NCBI RefSeq assembly: GCF_014898815.1
Contig: NW_026515507.1
Span: forward strand, 496,001 to 560,000
Length of the DNA stretch: 64,000 nt
Direction of reading: 5' to 3'
Source of the DNA: Panonychus citri
Lineage: Eukaryota > Arthropoda > Arachnida > Trombidiformes > Tetranychidae
Under the pieces are notes generated by a model. The model did not search any database. It had not been told where the DNA came from and saw only the letters and a list, made by a program, of their open reading frames with translations. Shown one piece after another: positions 36,801-48,090 of the stretch; the first letter of the stretch is position 1, and every line of letters starts with the position of its first letter. Made by a program: the position numbers and the translations under genes.

Positions 36801-36855
36801 CATTGACCGGTTGAAGGACATTTTTGATCTTTGATCATTTTTTTCCATTGGTTGG
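33843..36855. other. Upstream region of bark and 3' flank of the mucin-like gene
   Basis: No gene supported. 33900-34020 is a purine-rich tract upstream of the bark ATG, also copied to about 43320-43390. 34030-34200 is a relatively GC-rich block with CACCTG/CAGGT-type E-boxes. A GA tract lies at 36041-36060. The segment around 36246-36350 is duplicated in diverged form at 43400-43506. Confidence 0.55.
36318..36379. promoter_or_regulatory. Inverted pair of CTCF-like motifs
   Basis: AGCGCCATCTCTTGT (36318-36332, minus sense ACAAGAGATGGCGCT) faces AGAGATGGCGAC (36368-36379, plus sense). The AGATGGCGCT core matches the known CTCF consensus core. The same 15-mer occurs at 43471-43485 and 62564-62578. 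Function is inferred. Confidence 0.35.
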
Positions 36856-38920
36856 TTAATTTTTACTCGACCGGGGAATTTTCTTAGATGAATAGTAATA
36901 GTAAACAGCACCAATGACAACGAAAACTGCTAATACGGCGACAATGATTCCCGCTGTTGCTCCACCGCTCAGTTTTTTGCTCTGTTTTGAATTTCCATTG
37001 GCCGGTGAAACTGTTGTAACATCAACAGTTTTTATCGGTAAAACTGTTGTTGTTGGTGGTGGATTTTTGATTGTTGGCTCTTCGGTGGTTTTTTCTTCCG
37101 TTGTTGTTTCCGATAAAACAGTAGTTGTACCTGACAATCCAGTAGTTGTTTCTGATACAATAGTTGTTGTTTCTGATGATACGGTTGTTGTTTCTTCGGA
37201 GTCGGTGGTTGTTGCTTCCGTGACTGTGGCAGTGGTCGTATCAATTGTGCTTAATGTTGGTAATATAGTTGATGCCAATGTTGTTGGTTCCATAGTTGTG
37301 AGGGCCTGTGTTGTTGTTGGTGGGATGGTTGGTGCAACAGTAGCTGCCAAAGCTTTATTTTGAGCATCTTTATCATCAGTTTGTCCGACAGATTTAGTGT
37401 CATCAGCTTTTGAATTATTATCTTGCGAATTGTCAGTCGTTTTATCACTTGAAGAACTAACAACAGGTTTAACAGCCTCGTTCTCGTCACCCGTTACGCT
37501 TTTTGAACTGCACAAGTAAAAATAGAATAGGTCTCATGAATATTTAATGTCAACTCTAATAGAACAAAACAAAAGTAATAGATTAGTAATGAATTAGATC
37601 TTGACAATCAAGAAATAAATAGAAAATCAATACATCACATGGATCCAAAAAGACAAACCAGCGAAGAGAACAAGTGAATTGATATAAAATAACGTAACAT
37701 GTTAATAATTAGAATTAAACAGTTAAGAATCTGATACCAAATCGAGAAACAGAGATACAAATAACAATTACAATTCAAACAATTAAAACCAATAAAAGGT
37801 AAACAACAAAACGAAAATGATAAAATGTTCACCTCATTAAATCTCAATGACACCAAAAGGTAAAGCGGGAAAAAGATTAACCGAAAAGCATTTCGGTTAT
37901 TTCATTTTCTTTTCTTTTCTAAAATGTTTCTTTTTTTTCTCTGAGATTTGATTACATTTTATTTACAATTTACAATAATCTTTGTATTGTTAAGTGTTCT
38001 CGTTGGATTTTTATCAAATAATTATCTTTTCGATGTTGGCAAACGTTTAGATAAACAATTTATATTTAACATGATTTAGATTAATGTCTACATGAGTCTA
38101 ATCCTCAACATGTTCACAATTAGACACTTGTTACTTTTTAATGGTGAGTAGGAAATTGTTTACATTCAATTTTGTTTAATCGTCTCTTTTATTATTTATA
38201 GTCTATAAATTGAGAATAAATTGTCTCTTGTTAACAATTAAATTGCTTAAGATTTTTCTTCTGTAATTAATGGTTGACATTGGAAAATTTAATAGACGTT
38301 TAAGACTTGAAACGTTTGAATTGAAGCCAATTGTTTTAAGGTTAAATTATGATACAAAATATGCCTATAAGAAAATCTCCATTCAACCAAATACAAATGT
38401 AGTGTAAAAAATTTAAATCTGATTAACCACTTATAGAATTATATTGTCTAATTATGGTGTGATTTTGGTTTCCTCTGAATCAAAACTTTAATCACCTTAT
38501 AAAGATAATATTTGATCGGAGATAAATTGATTCAATCTAATTGATTTTTGTTTATTTTATCTCTTAGTGATAATTGAATCTCTCTAGTAGACTTACTTGG
38601 TTGAAGAATCCTTGGAATTATTTGTATCTTCAGTTGGTTTTCCTGTTGACGATCAAGGGAGTGGAAGAGAAAGAACAATTAATGTTGTACTAATTGACGA
38701 TCAGAATTAAATTCAAGAAAAATGAACTCGGAAACACCGTAATAAACAATTACCACAATACTGTCGATGTGATGGTCTAGGAACATCATCGATTGAGATG
38801 GTCAAAGGAATCAACGATTTTTCTTGAATTTAATGACTCTAATTAGACTGGACACTAACCTTTGGTTAAATTCACTCCAAGGACGCAAAAAATTAGGCAC
38901 AAAATGAAAAGGTTCCTCAT
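36856..38920 (-). CDS. Mucin-like single-pass membrane protein
   Basis: Three exons: 38920..38860, 38644..38599 and 37507..36856. The split codons rejoin in frame to give 252 residues. Residues 1-20 are a clear signal peptide (NLFILCLIFCVLGVNL). An acidic Ser/Asp/Lys segment is followed by a Thr-rich region with imperfect repeats of the type SETTT / EATTT (about residues 100-190), a typical O-glycosylation domain. Near the C-terminus is one transmembrane helix (GIIVAVLAVFVVIGAVYYYY) and a short basic tail (SSKKIPRSSKN). Topology is therefore type I: extracellular mucin stalk, single helix, tiny cytoplasmic tail. No named family is recognised. The apparent ATG just upstream of exon 3 is intronic; the acceptor gtgcag|TTC sets the true exon start. 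Mucin-like surface proteins of this form occur in gut and epidermis of arthropods (general knowledge). Confidence 0.82.
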
Positions 38921-41108
38921 GGTGTTTTTTTACCAACAATTAAAAGAATCGAGTGTTTAATTTAGTGAATTAATTGTGCTGAAGATGATTGGACACGCAA
39001 ATCAAGAGCTTGCCCGGGGAACAATCAACTAATTAATGTTGATCACAGTGAAATTCAACACAGAACTGAAATTATCTCAAGAAATATAAGTAGAGTTTGA
39101 ACTCAATTCCCTGTTATTTCAAAACAATTAACTTAACTGTTGTTAATTTTGGCACAAACTTGAATCACTTTAATTGTTTCATGAGGATTATCTATCAGCG
39201 GGATGATGATTGGCGGTGTTGCCGTGGTTGATTAATTTCAGTGATAATCAAAGTACTAGGAGTTGATATGGAAAAAGAGGAGGATGAAGATGATGATGAC
39301 GATGATGAGGGAGACGTTTACATATGAGAGATAATCAAAAGGAGGAGATGATAAAAATAACAAAGAAAAAAGTTATTGGAAAAATATCAAAGACACTCAA
39401 AGAAATTACATTAAAACCCAATGGGAAGAGTTGAAGTGGAATTAATGAAAAAGTTAACCCAAAGTTTATATAATCACAATCAAAAAGAAAATTAGTCTGA
39501 TCAAATTAACTATTAAATTCTTACAATTTAATAGATTTTCCATCGCCTAACTTATTACTATTGATTCTAATAGTAATTAAAAGATAAACATTGGTGTGAT
39601 TTACTGGAATTCAGTAATAACAATTGGATTTTACATCTGTTTTGATTGATTACAATCAAAGTTTACGATCAACAATTTGCTTCTCTTTTCCTTGATCACA
39701 ATTAACCCAATTGAAGTCTCATTCTCACTCTGATCATTGAATCAGTCGATTAATTGTATTTGATTTATTATATTATTTTGTTTCATCTCCCAGAAAAACT
39801 AACAATTTATTACAAATCAAAATCATCTGATAATTTGAATCAATAACAATTACCATTAATATCATAACAATAACCATGATCGATAACTTCACATCTCCTA
39901 ACATCTTAATTAATATTAAGCTTAATTGAATCATTTTTAAAAACAGTTCAATAAATCAGTCAAAATGATAATCAATTGAGATTAACCTTGAAATTGAACA
40001 TTGAACAATTAACTTAATCTGATTTTATCTGATGTAAAAAAATGTAACACTTAAATTATGATTGCCAATACTTATGAAGATGAAACTTAAACAATCAACT
40101 CTAACAAAGTAATCAACTAATTATGTAAATGGTTTAACATAACTGAAACAATAACCAACAATTAACAACAACATCACTTTCAACTGTAAGCATTGAGGAT
40201 TTTAATCAGTGTATTTACAATTTAGTCATTTAATGATTAAACAAATTGTCGCACTTTCTATAAGGTAACATTGACTTTAATTAAAGGTCAAAAGCGTCTC
40301 AATAATATTACAACAGGTCCTGATTGTTATACTTTAATTGTTGCAATTGAGATCAATGATCAAATACATGTAATATCTTAATCTTGTTTGATAAATGCAT
40401 TTCCACTCATCATTAATTGATAAAACAAAAAATGATCAATGACTTTTTGATAGAAAGATATTAATTGTGATTGATAATTAAATTAGCCCCAACAGCCAAC
40501 GGATAAGAATAATCATCTTAATTACAAACTAATTAATTGTTGAGGAAATGAAAATGGTGATAATCAGCTAATCAAAGTTATATTAATACATTAATCTGTG
40601 CAAGTTTACCTGTCATGATTTATTCATAATCTAATGTCAATGTTAAGTTAATTTGTTGATTAAATTGAGTTGTTTTTGTCAATTACCATGATCGCAGTTG
40701 ACAATTTAATTGGACTTTTTGATGATAGTTAAATTAACGTTGAGACGATTATAATCAATAGTTAAATAACTCGAGAAACAATGGTAATCACAAGTGGACC
40801 TAACAATGGATTTAATTAATTAACGAAGGTACTTAATTATCACAATCAATAGTGAAAAATAATAAAGGTGAAAAATTGGGTTTAATTGAGTTTGATTGTT
40901 TGTGTGATCCTCATTTAATTGTTACTTTAATTACTTTGACAGTAGATTTGAATGACAATGTAACGATTTCTAAAATTATAATTGTTTACAAAGATAATTT
41001 GATAATGATAATTGAAGTCAAATTAATAATTGGTCGTAATTACATTTGCATCTTTGACCAATTAATTGATTGTAGTTGTGTTGAGGTTTTTTATTGTTCA
41101 ATGAACTA
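38921..41108. other. Intergenic region
   Basis: 2.2 kb of AT-rich sequence upstream of the mucin-like gene. A GAT-type repeat lies near 39280-39310. No gene is supported; the open frame at 40852-41130 has no recognisable motif and runs into the MITE. Confidence 0.6.
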
Positions 41109-41606
41109 TCGGGTGACCGAAAATGAGTGAGCATCTCACGAACCTTAAGTTTTGGACCCACGTTTCTATACATTTTAAGAAAGTAAATTTGACGCTGAGT
41201 CCAAAAATGTTCGACTTTTTTTTCTAGGACGCACGGTTCTCGAGAAATCGAGTGGCCTGACAAAGCGAACAAAGTTAACCAACTTTGGACTCAAAATTTT
41301 TGGTCAAAAGTTATTCTTTTTGACCTATTATCTTATATACCTAAGCTCATCATTATCTGAAGTAAGGTTATTGAGATCCAACATGGCCGAAATCAACGAA
41401 AATTGCTCTTTAACTTTCCCATTATAAATTTCTCATAGAGAAAATCGCGATTTTGGCCTTTAAATAAGAACCACAGTTGCACTTGAACTTCGAAAGTTCT
41501 GAAAAAATTCATCATTTATATTTGATCGATGGCGCTTTCAATGACGTTTGAAATTTTATTCTAGAACTACCATTCTTGAGATGCTCACTCATTTTCGGTC
41601 ACCCGA
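41109..41606. mobile_element. MITE with TA target-site duplication (Tc1/mariner-type)
   Basis: 498 bp bounded by perfect 30-bp terminal inverted repeats that begin TCGGGTGACCGAAAATGAGT. The left repeat is 41109-41138 and the right is the reverse complement at 41577-41606. The element is flanked by TA on both sides (41107-41108 and 41607-41608), the signature of IS630/Tc1/mariner insertion. There is no transposase frame inside, so it is non-autonomous. Perfect repeats suggest a fairly recent insertion. Confidence 0.92.
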
Positions 41607-41844
41607 TATTTTCATGGGTGAATGGCCAAATATCTATGATTAAGAAATTGTTGATAAATAATCAAGTTGGATTGAGTTTCTGACTGACAATTTTTTGCAA
41701 TCCTGATTAATTATTGACGGCCAATTTTTGTATGATTTAATTTTGGGAAAATTTGATCAAGTGTTGATAGTGAATAGGAATCACCATTTGCAAGTTGATT
41801 GTTGATTCAATTTAATGTAAAAATTGGAAAATTTTCAATCAAAG

Positions 41845-42964
41845 TTAATCAGGTTTACGATATTTAGCGGGAATCCATACTCGATACATTTTTAATTGCT
41901 TACCGCGATTAACTCGCAACCGTTTATCGGTGATTAACGATACCTTTTCTAAATCAGAATCGACGAAAAGTTTGCCGACTTCTTCTGGTGTGAAAAAATA
42001 GGCCATTGTTCCGTCGCCTCGAACATAAAAATTGTCATCCATACAAGAACCTTTTTTAAATCTTACTTACGCTAAATCGTATTTACCATAATCACGAGAA
42101 AAAAACAATCCTCCAGGTTTCAGGTATCGAGATAATTTCTTGATTGTTTCAGGTATACTGTAATTAGAGTTTACGATAAAATGAGAAAATAGAAACATGA
42201 TAATTACATTAATGTAAATACTTTTTTGGAGGGATAGCTGATAATGTGAAATGGAAACAATCACATCTAAACTTGATTCCTCGAAGGGTTAGAAAGTGAT
42301 TAAGTTGATCTTATGCTTAGTTAGTGCTCACCTTTAATAAATCAATAGCCACTGGTGAAAAGTCACAACAGTAAATCATAGTTTCTGGTTTTCTGACAAA
42401 AAAAAACATTGAGAAGACAAAGTTAAGAATTAAATTGAAACCAATGAAAAAGATTTGCCAGAATTAATCGCAATCGACCAATAGTTAATTGGCCTAGAGA
42501 TACCTTCGTAATGTTGAATAACCAGAGACCAACTTACTCTCTGAGAGCTAGAATAGGGAAAATAGTGTTACCTACACCACAATGATTTCAAAAATAACAT
42601 TCACATCATATGAATGACAATAATTCTGGAAATTGAGTAAATAACCAATGTCGATCTTTGAAAAATTTATCCTCATGTGTTTGGTAAAACTTATCCCAAT
42701 ACCTATCGGCTTTGAGAAGATATTTGCTTCTCGAATCATCATCAACTCGATGAGCTGAATTGCACTTTATTTTTACACCCACCTCAGCTAATTGCTCTTC
42801 AGTCCAATCAACCTGATCCCTGAAAAAAAAGTAAACAGAGAAAAAAATTAATCGAAAATGAAAAGGAAAATGAGCAGTTAATTGTATCCCTCGTTCTTAG
42901 CGGTCAGAAAGCGATTCCCAAAACGTGGTCTAGTTTTATCACCAATAGAATCATTAAAATCCAT
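41845..42964 (-). pseudogene. Dead copy of METTL2-type tRNA m3C methyltransferase
   Basis: Pieces collinear with METTL2 are present in order. Exon 1 (42964-42892) reads RPRFGNRFLT. An exon after a ttttcag acceptor (42822 down) reads VDWTEEQLAEV and FFKDRHWLFTQFPEL. Then come GVGNTIFPILALRE (SAM-binding motif), an exon with MIYCCDFSPVAIDLL, SLDVIV and LSAIPPKKY in different frames, SRYLKPGGLFFSRDYGKYDLA, and NFYVRGDG to QLKMYRVWIPAKY at the 3' end. Lesions: a frameshift before GVGN, a frameshift between SLDVIV and LSAIPPKKY, an in-frame TAA at 42064-42066 where the family has CAA/CAG (DLA*VRFKKG against DMAQLRFKKG), and loss of the segment between YCCDFS and SLDV. Introns are retained, so it arose by DNA duplication rather than retrocopying. 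An intact parent is expected elsewhere. A short bark-derived patch interrupts intron 1. Confidence 0.88.
42865..42891 (-). repeat. 27-bp exact copy of bark coding sequence (source 32461-32487)
   Basis: The 27 bases are identical and in the same orientation as the source in the bark coding region, and they lie directly next to METTL2 exon 1. Too short to be functional; it resembles a templated insertion at a repaired break. Confidence 0.85.
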
Positions 42965-42977
42965 GTTCAACTCAAAA

Positions 42978-43390
42978 AGGTTCAATTATAAGGTCACCAT
43001 TTGATTCAATTAAAATATTCTCACTAATTATATATGGACTGGTAGAAAGTTTTAAAGTTAATTGTGAGTTAACAATTCCACCGTTGAACTTGGCAGTTGA
43101 AGTAGAAGTTGAATGAAATATGGACGATGAAGATGAAGATGAAGATAAAGATGAAGATGGTGAAGGTGAATAACTAATGTCAAAGGCATCCAATGGGTTA
43201 AAGTATAAAAACAGCGAAAGGTAAAACAGTAACAATTTAAAACGTAGCATAATTAGTTAATAGTAATAAGGTAAACATACACAATCAACAGGACAAGAAA
43301 ATTCCTCCCGTAACATTGCCTTTTGAAAAAGGAAAAAAAGATGAAAGAAAAAGAGAAGAAGAAATCAAAATGAAATAGAGAGAGAAGAAA
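42978..43390 (-). pseudogene. Duplicated 5' fragment of bark
   Basis: Near-identical copy of 33576 to about 34015, offset about 9.4 kb. It includes the bark 5' flank, ATG (43250) and the first ~90 codons, with signal peptide. Differences seen are a 6-bp insertion adding two Ser codons to the poly-Ser run and a ~25-30 bp loss in the purine-rich 5' flank. The frame ends two residues after the breakpoint (IIEPF*), giving a 92-codon truncated product. The near identity contrasts with the decayed METTL2 copy beside it, so this fragment is younger. Confidence 0.9.
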
Positions 43391-43397
43391 AAAATTG

Positions 43398-43506
43398 TTT
43401 TAATATTTTGATTGATTAAAGTTTTCAAAGAAAAATCAAAAATTGATTGGAAATTAATTAAAGTGAACTAAGCGCCATCTCTTGTCTTGGAAATGAACTA
43501 ATGAAC
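43398..43506. repeat. Diverged copy of 36246-36350
   Basis: Aligns in the same orientation with the region carrying the CTCF-like motif (roughly 85-90% by eye, with small indels). It directly follows the bark fragment, so three source pieces (32.46, 33.58 and 36.25 kb) sit here in their original order. Confidence 0.8.
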
Positions 43507-44133
43507 ATTTGAAAGATTATCGATTGATAGAAATGAATGAATGGTGAATGTCATGGTAAATGGATCCTAAAATGGATCTTTTTTCACACTTTCTTAAACA
43601 CACATGAACAGGAGAGATAAAGAGGCAAGAGAAAGAAGGAGAAGATGAATAATGATAAAACCATAGGTAAGGGATGATGAGGATAAGAGAGAGAGAGAGA
43701 GAGAGGAAGGTGAAGACGAAAATGAAAGGAAAAGAGAAAAAGACAGAGAGAAAAAAGGTTAAAGACGAAAGAGAAAAAGAAAGAGAAAAGGTTAACTATT
43801 ACACCAAAGGTTCTCAGGTTGATAAATGATAACAATTTATCGTAAGGTTAGTCTAGTTTTCCTTTTCATCAGTTAATTCTCTGCATATTTACCTCCGCAT
43901 CTTTTATCCTTCCTTTTCCTTTTCTCTTTCTTTATTTCTCTTTTTTCTTTCCTTTTCTTTTTGGTCAATTAATTATTCAACTCAGACCTTCATCAGTAAT
44001 TAAAGAACCTTTCGTTTAGACCTGAATACCTTTCGAATTAAATATTAAATAGTTTTAATTTTCCTCTTTTTCTTTTGCTCGTATAATTTTCGAGAGAGAG
44101 AGGAAAAGGTCAAGTTGTGCCATCGAAATCAGG
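43507..44133. other. 5' region of the MFSD6-like gene
   Basis: Purine-rich then pyrimidine-rich AT sequence with a GA tract at 43688-43704. No gene. Presumed promoter and 5' UTR of the transporter gene downstream. Confidence 0.5.
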
Positions 44134-46489
44134 ATGGAGTTACCTCGATATCCTCAAAGTTCATCAGATCAACAGCGATCAACAGCTTCCTCGTCGTCTA
44201 ATTATAATCCATTTTCCACTTCGGGTGTTGGTGACCTGGGAGGTGATCAGGAAGAGTCCGGTCTCTATCCTACTCGACCAATCGATCTAAATTACACTGA
44301 AACCATTACTTTAGACGACAATGGATCAACGGGTGTACCTGATTATAAGCGTAATTCTGATACCGTTGATTTAGTTCAAGAGATATTAACCAATCGAGAT
44401 TTATTAGTCTCGAAAGGTTTTTATTTTTTCTTTTACGCTGCTTTTGGATCTTTGTTTCCATTAACTGGAGTTTATTTCAAACAAATGGGAATGAATTCCG
44501 TTCAAGCGGGTATATTGACCGGAGTTCGACCTTTTATTGAAATTTTTTCAGCGCCTTTCTGGGGATCGATGGCCGATCGTTTCAATAAAGGTAAACTACT
44601 TCTCATGGCTTCCATTTTTTCCTGGATCATTTTCACTTGTGCCATGGCTTATATAAGACCTCCAGCAACTGCATGTGTCACATTCAACGAAACTCATCAC
44701 ATTTTATTTACTCCTTATTCTGAGGAATCAGATGATGATTTTGAGATGTCGATAACTCCACAGAAAAGGACTCGCCGAGAATCAGGGCAACAGATTCATC
44801 TAGTTGACTCTCTTCGTGAAACCATTCACAATTCATTGTTTGGTGTTAAGAAAAGAGTTAAAAGAGAGTCAAAGAGACGGACAAACGCCAATCGACATCG
44901 ACCACCACCAGCTCATGTCATTGGTAAATCACCGATTCCGATTGATTATACATTGAATTTTAACAAAGATATTCACGCTTCCTATGTATCACCTCCATAT
45001 AGCACCGTTGTTTATAAATGGGAAGATATTGAGTCCGTTTTCCTCCTTCTTATGCTTCTTGTGTTAATTGGTGAGTTTTTCAGCGCTCCAGCAATTACTC
45101 TCGCTGATTCGGTTACACTTGATTATCTTGGTGATCGTATTGATCTTTATGGACGTCAACGTTTATTTGGCTCCGTTGGTTGGGCCATATCGATGTTTTT
45201 CGTTGGAATGGCCTTAGATAATTCAACGGAATTCAATGATCATCCTTGTGGAGCCCATGAAAGTGAACGAAATTATAAAGTTTGTTTCTCAATTTTTGCT
45301 GTTCTAATGGTCGCTGCTGCTGGTACCGCTTATCAATTCCGTTTTCCTGATCAACCTTCAAGATCACTTGATGATAGTTCGCAAGGTGTTGATTCGGTTC
45401 CCATGAAACCTTATAACTCAGGTCCAAAGTCGATATTCAACACAGCCCCGCCAATAAATCCGCCTCCGGGAATGCAACAAGATCGTAAATTTGAATTTAT
45501 TGACAAATGGAAATCCGCTGTTTTTGCTCAACGAACTCGAGAAATGCCCGAATGGGTCGAGGTGATTAAAACGTTCGCCAACCTCCGTTACGGTGCTTTC
45601 TTGTTTGTCACTTGGTTCATGGGTGCGGGAATTGGTATGGTTTTTGCATTTCTCTTTTGGCATCTTCAAGATCTCGGTGGGACACCAACGCTTTTCGGTA
45701 TCGCCTCGGTGATTAATCACATATCTGAAATATTTGCATATTTTTACTCATTAGAGTACATTAAAAAGTATGGACACACCAAGGTGAGAAAAATCAATCA
45801 ATCTAATCATGATCAAGTTTAACTTTAATTCATACGTAAAAGTAGTCATCTCATATCTAATTGATATGTTTAATTTTCCATACACTCTTTAGGTACTTTG
45901 TTTCGGCTTAGCATGTAATTTTGGTCGTTTTTTGTACATCGCTTGGCTGGACAATCCTTGGTTTATATTACCCTTTGAGTTGATACAAGGAGTAACTCAC
46001 GCTGGTGTTTGGGCAGCTTGTTGCTCTTACATCACCCAAGCAACACCGCCACACCTCAAGTCGTCAACTCAGGGAGTTTTACAAGGACTTCATCATGGTT
46101 TCGGCCGAGGGGCTGGAGCCATACTTGGTGGTATTTTTATCAATAAATTTGGGACCCGACCAACATTTGCCGTTTATGGTTTACTTTGTGGCCTTGTTTT
46201 GGCTTTTTTTGTGTTCGTCAACTCACAGCGAACTCATTCCGGATTTCGTTGGCTTGAAGATGAAAATGAGCACCAAGTTTACATTGAAGGGGGTTCAGGT
46301 TTAGCTCCTCACGGTGTACCCTCAGCACCAATCGCTCGAACAGCATCGAAAACAAATCTGTCGACTCCTCATAATGTACAACCACAGTCGCAACATTTTC
46401 AACAAACAACTTCACAGGCTTGGCCTCAATCCAACAGAGATTGGGAAACCAGTGATCGAGAATTCGTTAATCAAAGTGATTGGCATTGA
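44134..46489 (+). CDS. MFSD6-like major facilitator superfamily protein
   Basis: Two exons, 44134-45783 and 45893-46489 (AAG|GTGAGA, cactctttag|GTA), giving 748 residues. The first transmembrane pair reads GFYFFFYAAFGSLFPLTGVY, then QMGMNSVQAGILTGVRPFIE and SAPFWGSMADRF, the MFS_1-like/MFSD6 signature in which the loop-2 motif follows FW. A long hydrophilic loop (~residues 185-290) with basic clusters (KRTRRES) separates helices, as in MFSD6. The C-terminal half carries GVTHAGVWAACCSYITQ, LQGLHHGFGRGAGAILGG and a final helix near 45893+250 bp, then a Ser/Gln-rich cytoplasmic tail. MFSD6 proteins are multi-pass membrane proteins with poorly defined substrates; in insects and nematodes they affect neuronal excitability. 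The start ATG follows ...aaatcagg, possibly a 5' UTR acceptor. Confidence 0.9.
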
Positions 46490-47940
46490 TTAAATTGATC
46501 AAACCAAACTAGTAAACATTTCGGTTTAAATATTAGCCCAATACTAGCGTCCAGCATTACGATTGGAGGTTACACTTTACTTTTTGGTCTTTTTTCCGTT
46601 ATGACAAAATGGTGATCGTCATACAATAGCAAAACAAAAGTAGCCAAAGAAAACAAACCAATGAAATTGATTCATTTTTTCAATACTCACTCAATATTAT
46701 ACTAACATTAATTTATAACTTATATAATCTAATTCATGGAAGAAATTCTTTGCATTCAAAAAAGATCAGAATCCAATTTATATCAATAATAAGGGTCCAA
46801 GAACATCACCAGCTGATGCAAAAAATCTTTCAACTTGGTCAACCTTAAAAATCGTTGGTCAAAATTGTATCATGTTGAAAACCGGATCACTTGTTGATCG
46901 ATTGAATTTCTTATTCAATTCGTATTTTTGTCCAATGTCCGATTTATAAGCTTCCAAAGCTTAAAAACTTTTCCTTCTCATGTTTTTCCAATTCTGTGAT
47001 CTCCAAATCTAAGCAGATTGGTGTTGTACTTTGTTGTAAATATTATAAACTGTTCATGTAAAAAAATCCAAGAGCATCGACATGGGACAAATATCACCTT
47101 CATCTACAAGCATAAAAGGAATCACATCCGATTCCTACGATCAAACCACCAAGTTGTATCAACAATATTCCAATTCCAAACAGAAGATGATGAAAATACT
47201 GATCGTCAATCCAAAATCTCACAAAGATGATAACACATCCAATGATGAATTCCTATATGAACCAAAAAAATAGAGGAAGAGAAATAATCAAATTGGAAAA
47301 TCGTTCTAGTCACTCTTCAAGATGGAAAAGAAAAGAGAGAGAGAAAGAGCAAACAAGAACAAAAAAAAACATAAATATATAAATAAAGTTCCTCGGCTGA
47401 AAGATGATTAAATTAAAGCATTTAAGCGAAAGAAAAACAATTAACCTTCTTGGTGAATTTTACCTTACAGGTAAGAACATGATATTAAGTAAACACATTA
47501 AACTTGAAAAAGAAACAATAAAAAAAGGTTGTGAACAAAAGTGAAATAAAAACTGTTTTTAAAGAATTAAATTAATTGATTAAATTTGTAAATTGATAAA
47601 TTAACTAGAAAATTTTGTTTCCTCTCAACAGCAAAAAAGAAATTAAATAAACTGTTAATTGTTGTCATTAAATGAAAAACTCGCACAAAAGCTTAACAAT
47701 CACTGAAAGAGATTAACAAAGATGAGAGGAAAAGAAAACAACATTTTCGCATTCTAAATGTTTCTCTTTCTTTTTCTCTGTCGCTTTTTCTCTTCTTTCT
47801 TTTGCTCACTCGTTTTTCTTTCTTTGAAGTGATAAGGTGAAATTTTTTTTTTTTTTTTCCTCCATATACCACAGTGAATGAAATTATTATAAAATTGTTT
47901 TTCTCTCAATCATCAATCAAAAACACAGTTCAACTAATAA
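46490..47940. other. MFSD6-like 3' UTR and intergenic region
   Basis: No gene seen. An AATAAA polyadenylation signal occurs at 47382-47387 and would end a ~0.9 kb 3' UTR. A long T tract lies at about 47846-47860 just before the retroelement. Confidence 0.5.
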
Positions 47941-48090
47941 TATACTGACCTACAACCACAGTGCAATTAACACGAAATTAACAACGACGACAAATAAATT
48001 GTAACAAGGGCCGTTTTTGGAAGTGTGACACTGATTTGGAACAACCCAAGACAAGAACCACCAGGAAGTGAGACAACGGAACGACTGACA

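Noticed and set aside
36914..37363. 149-codon Val-rich plus-strand open frame
   Set aside because: Complement of the Thr-rich mucin repeat (ACN read as NGT); no independent evidence.
43584..43835. 83-codon minus-strand frame rich in Phe/Leu/Ser
   Set aside because: Reverse complement of GA-rich repeat sequence upstream of the MFSD6-like gene.
47960..48060. Exact 5' end and target-site duplication of the retroelement
   Set aside because: No convincing direct repeat could be paired between this region and 55.55-55.60 kb by eye; limits left approximate.
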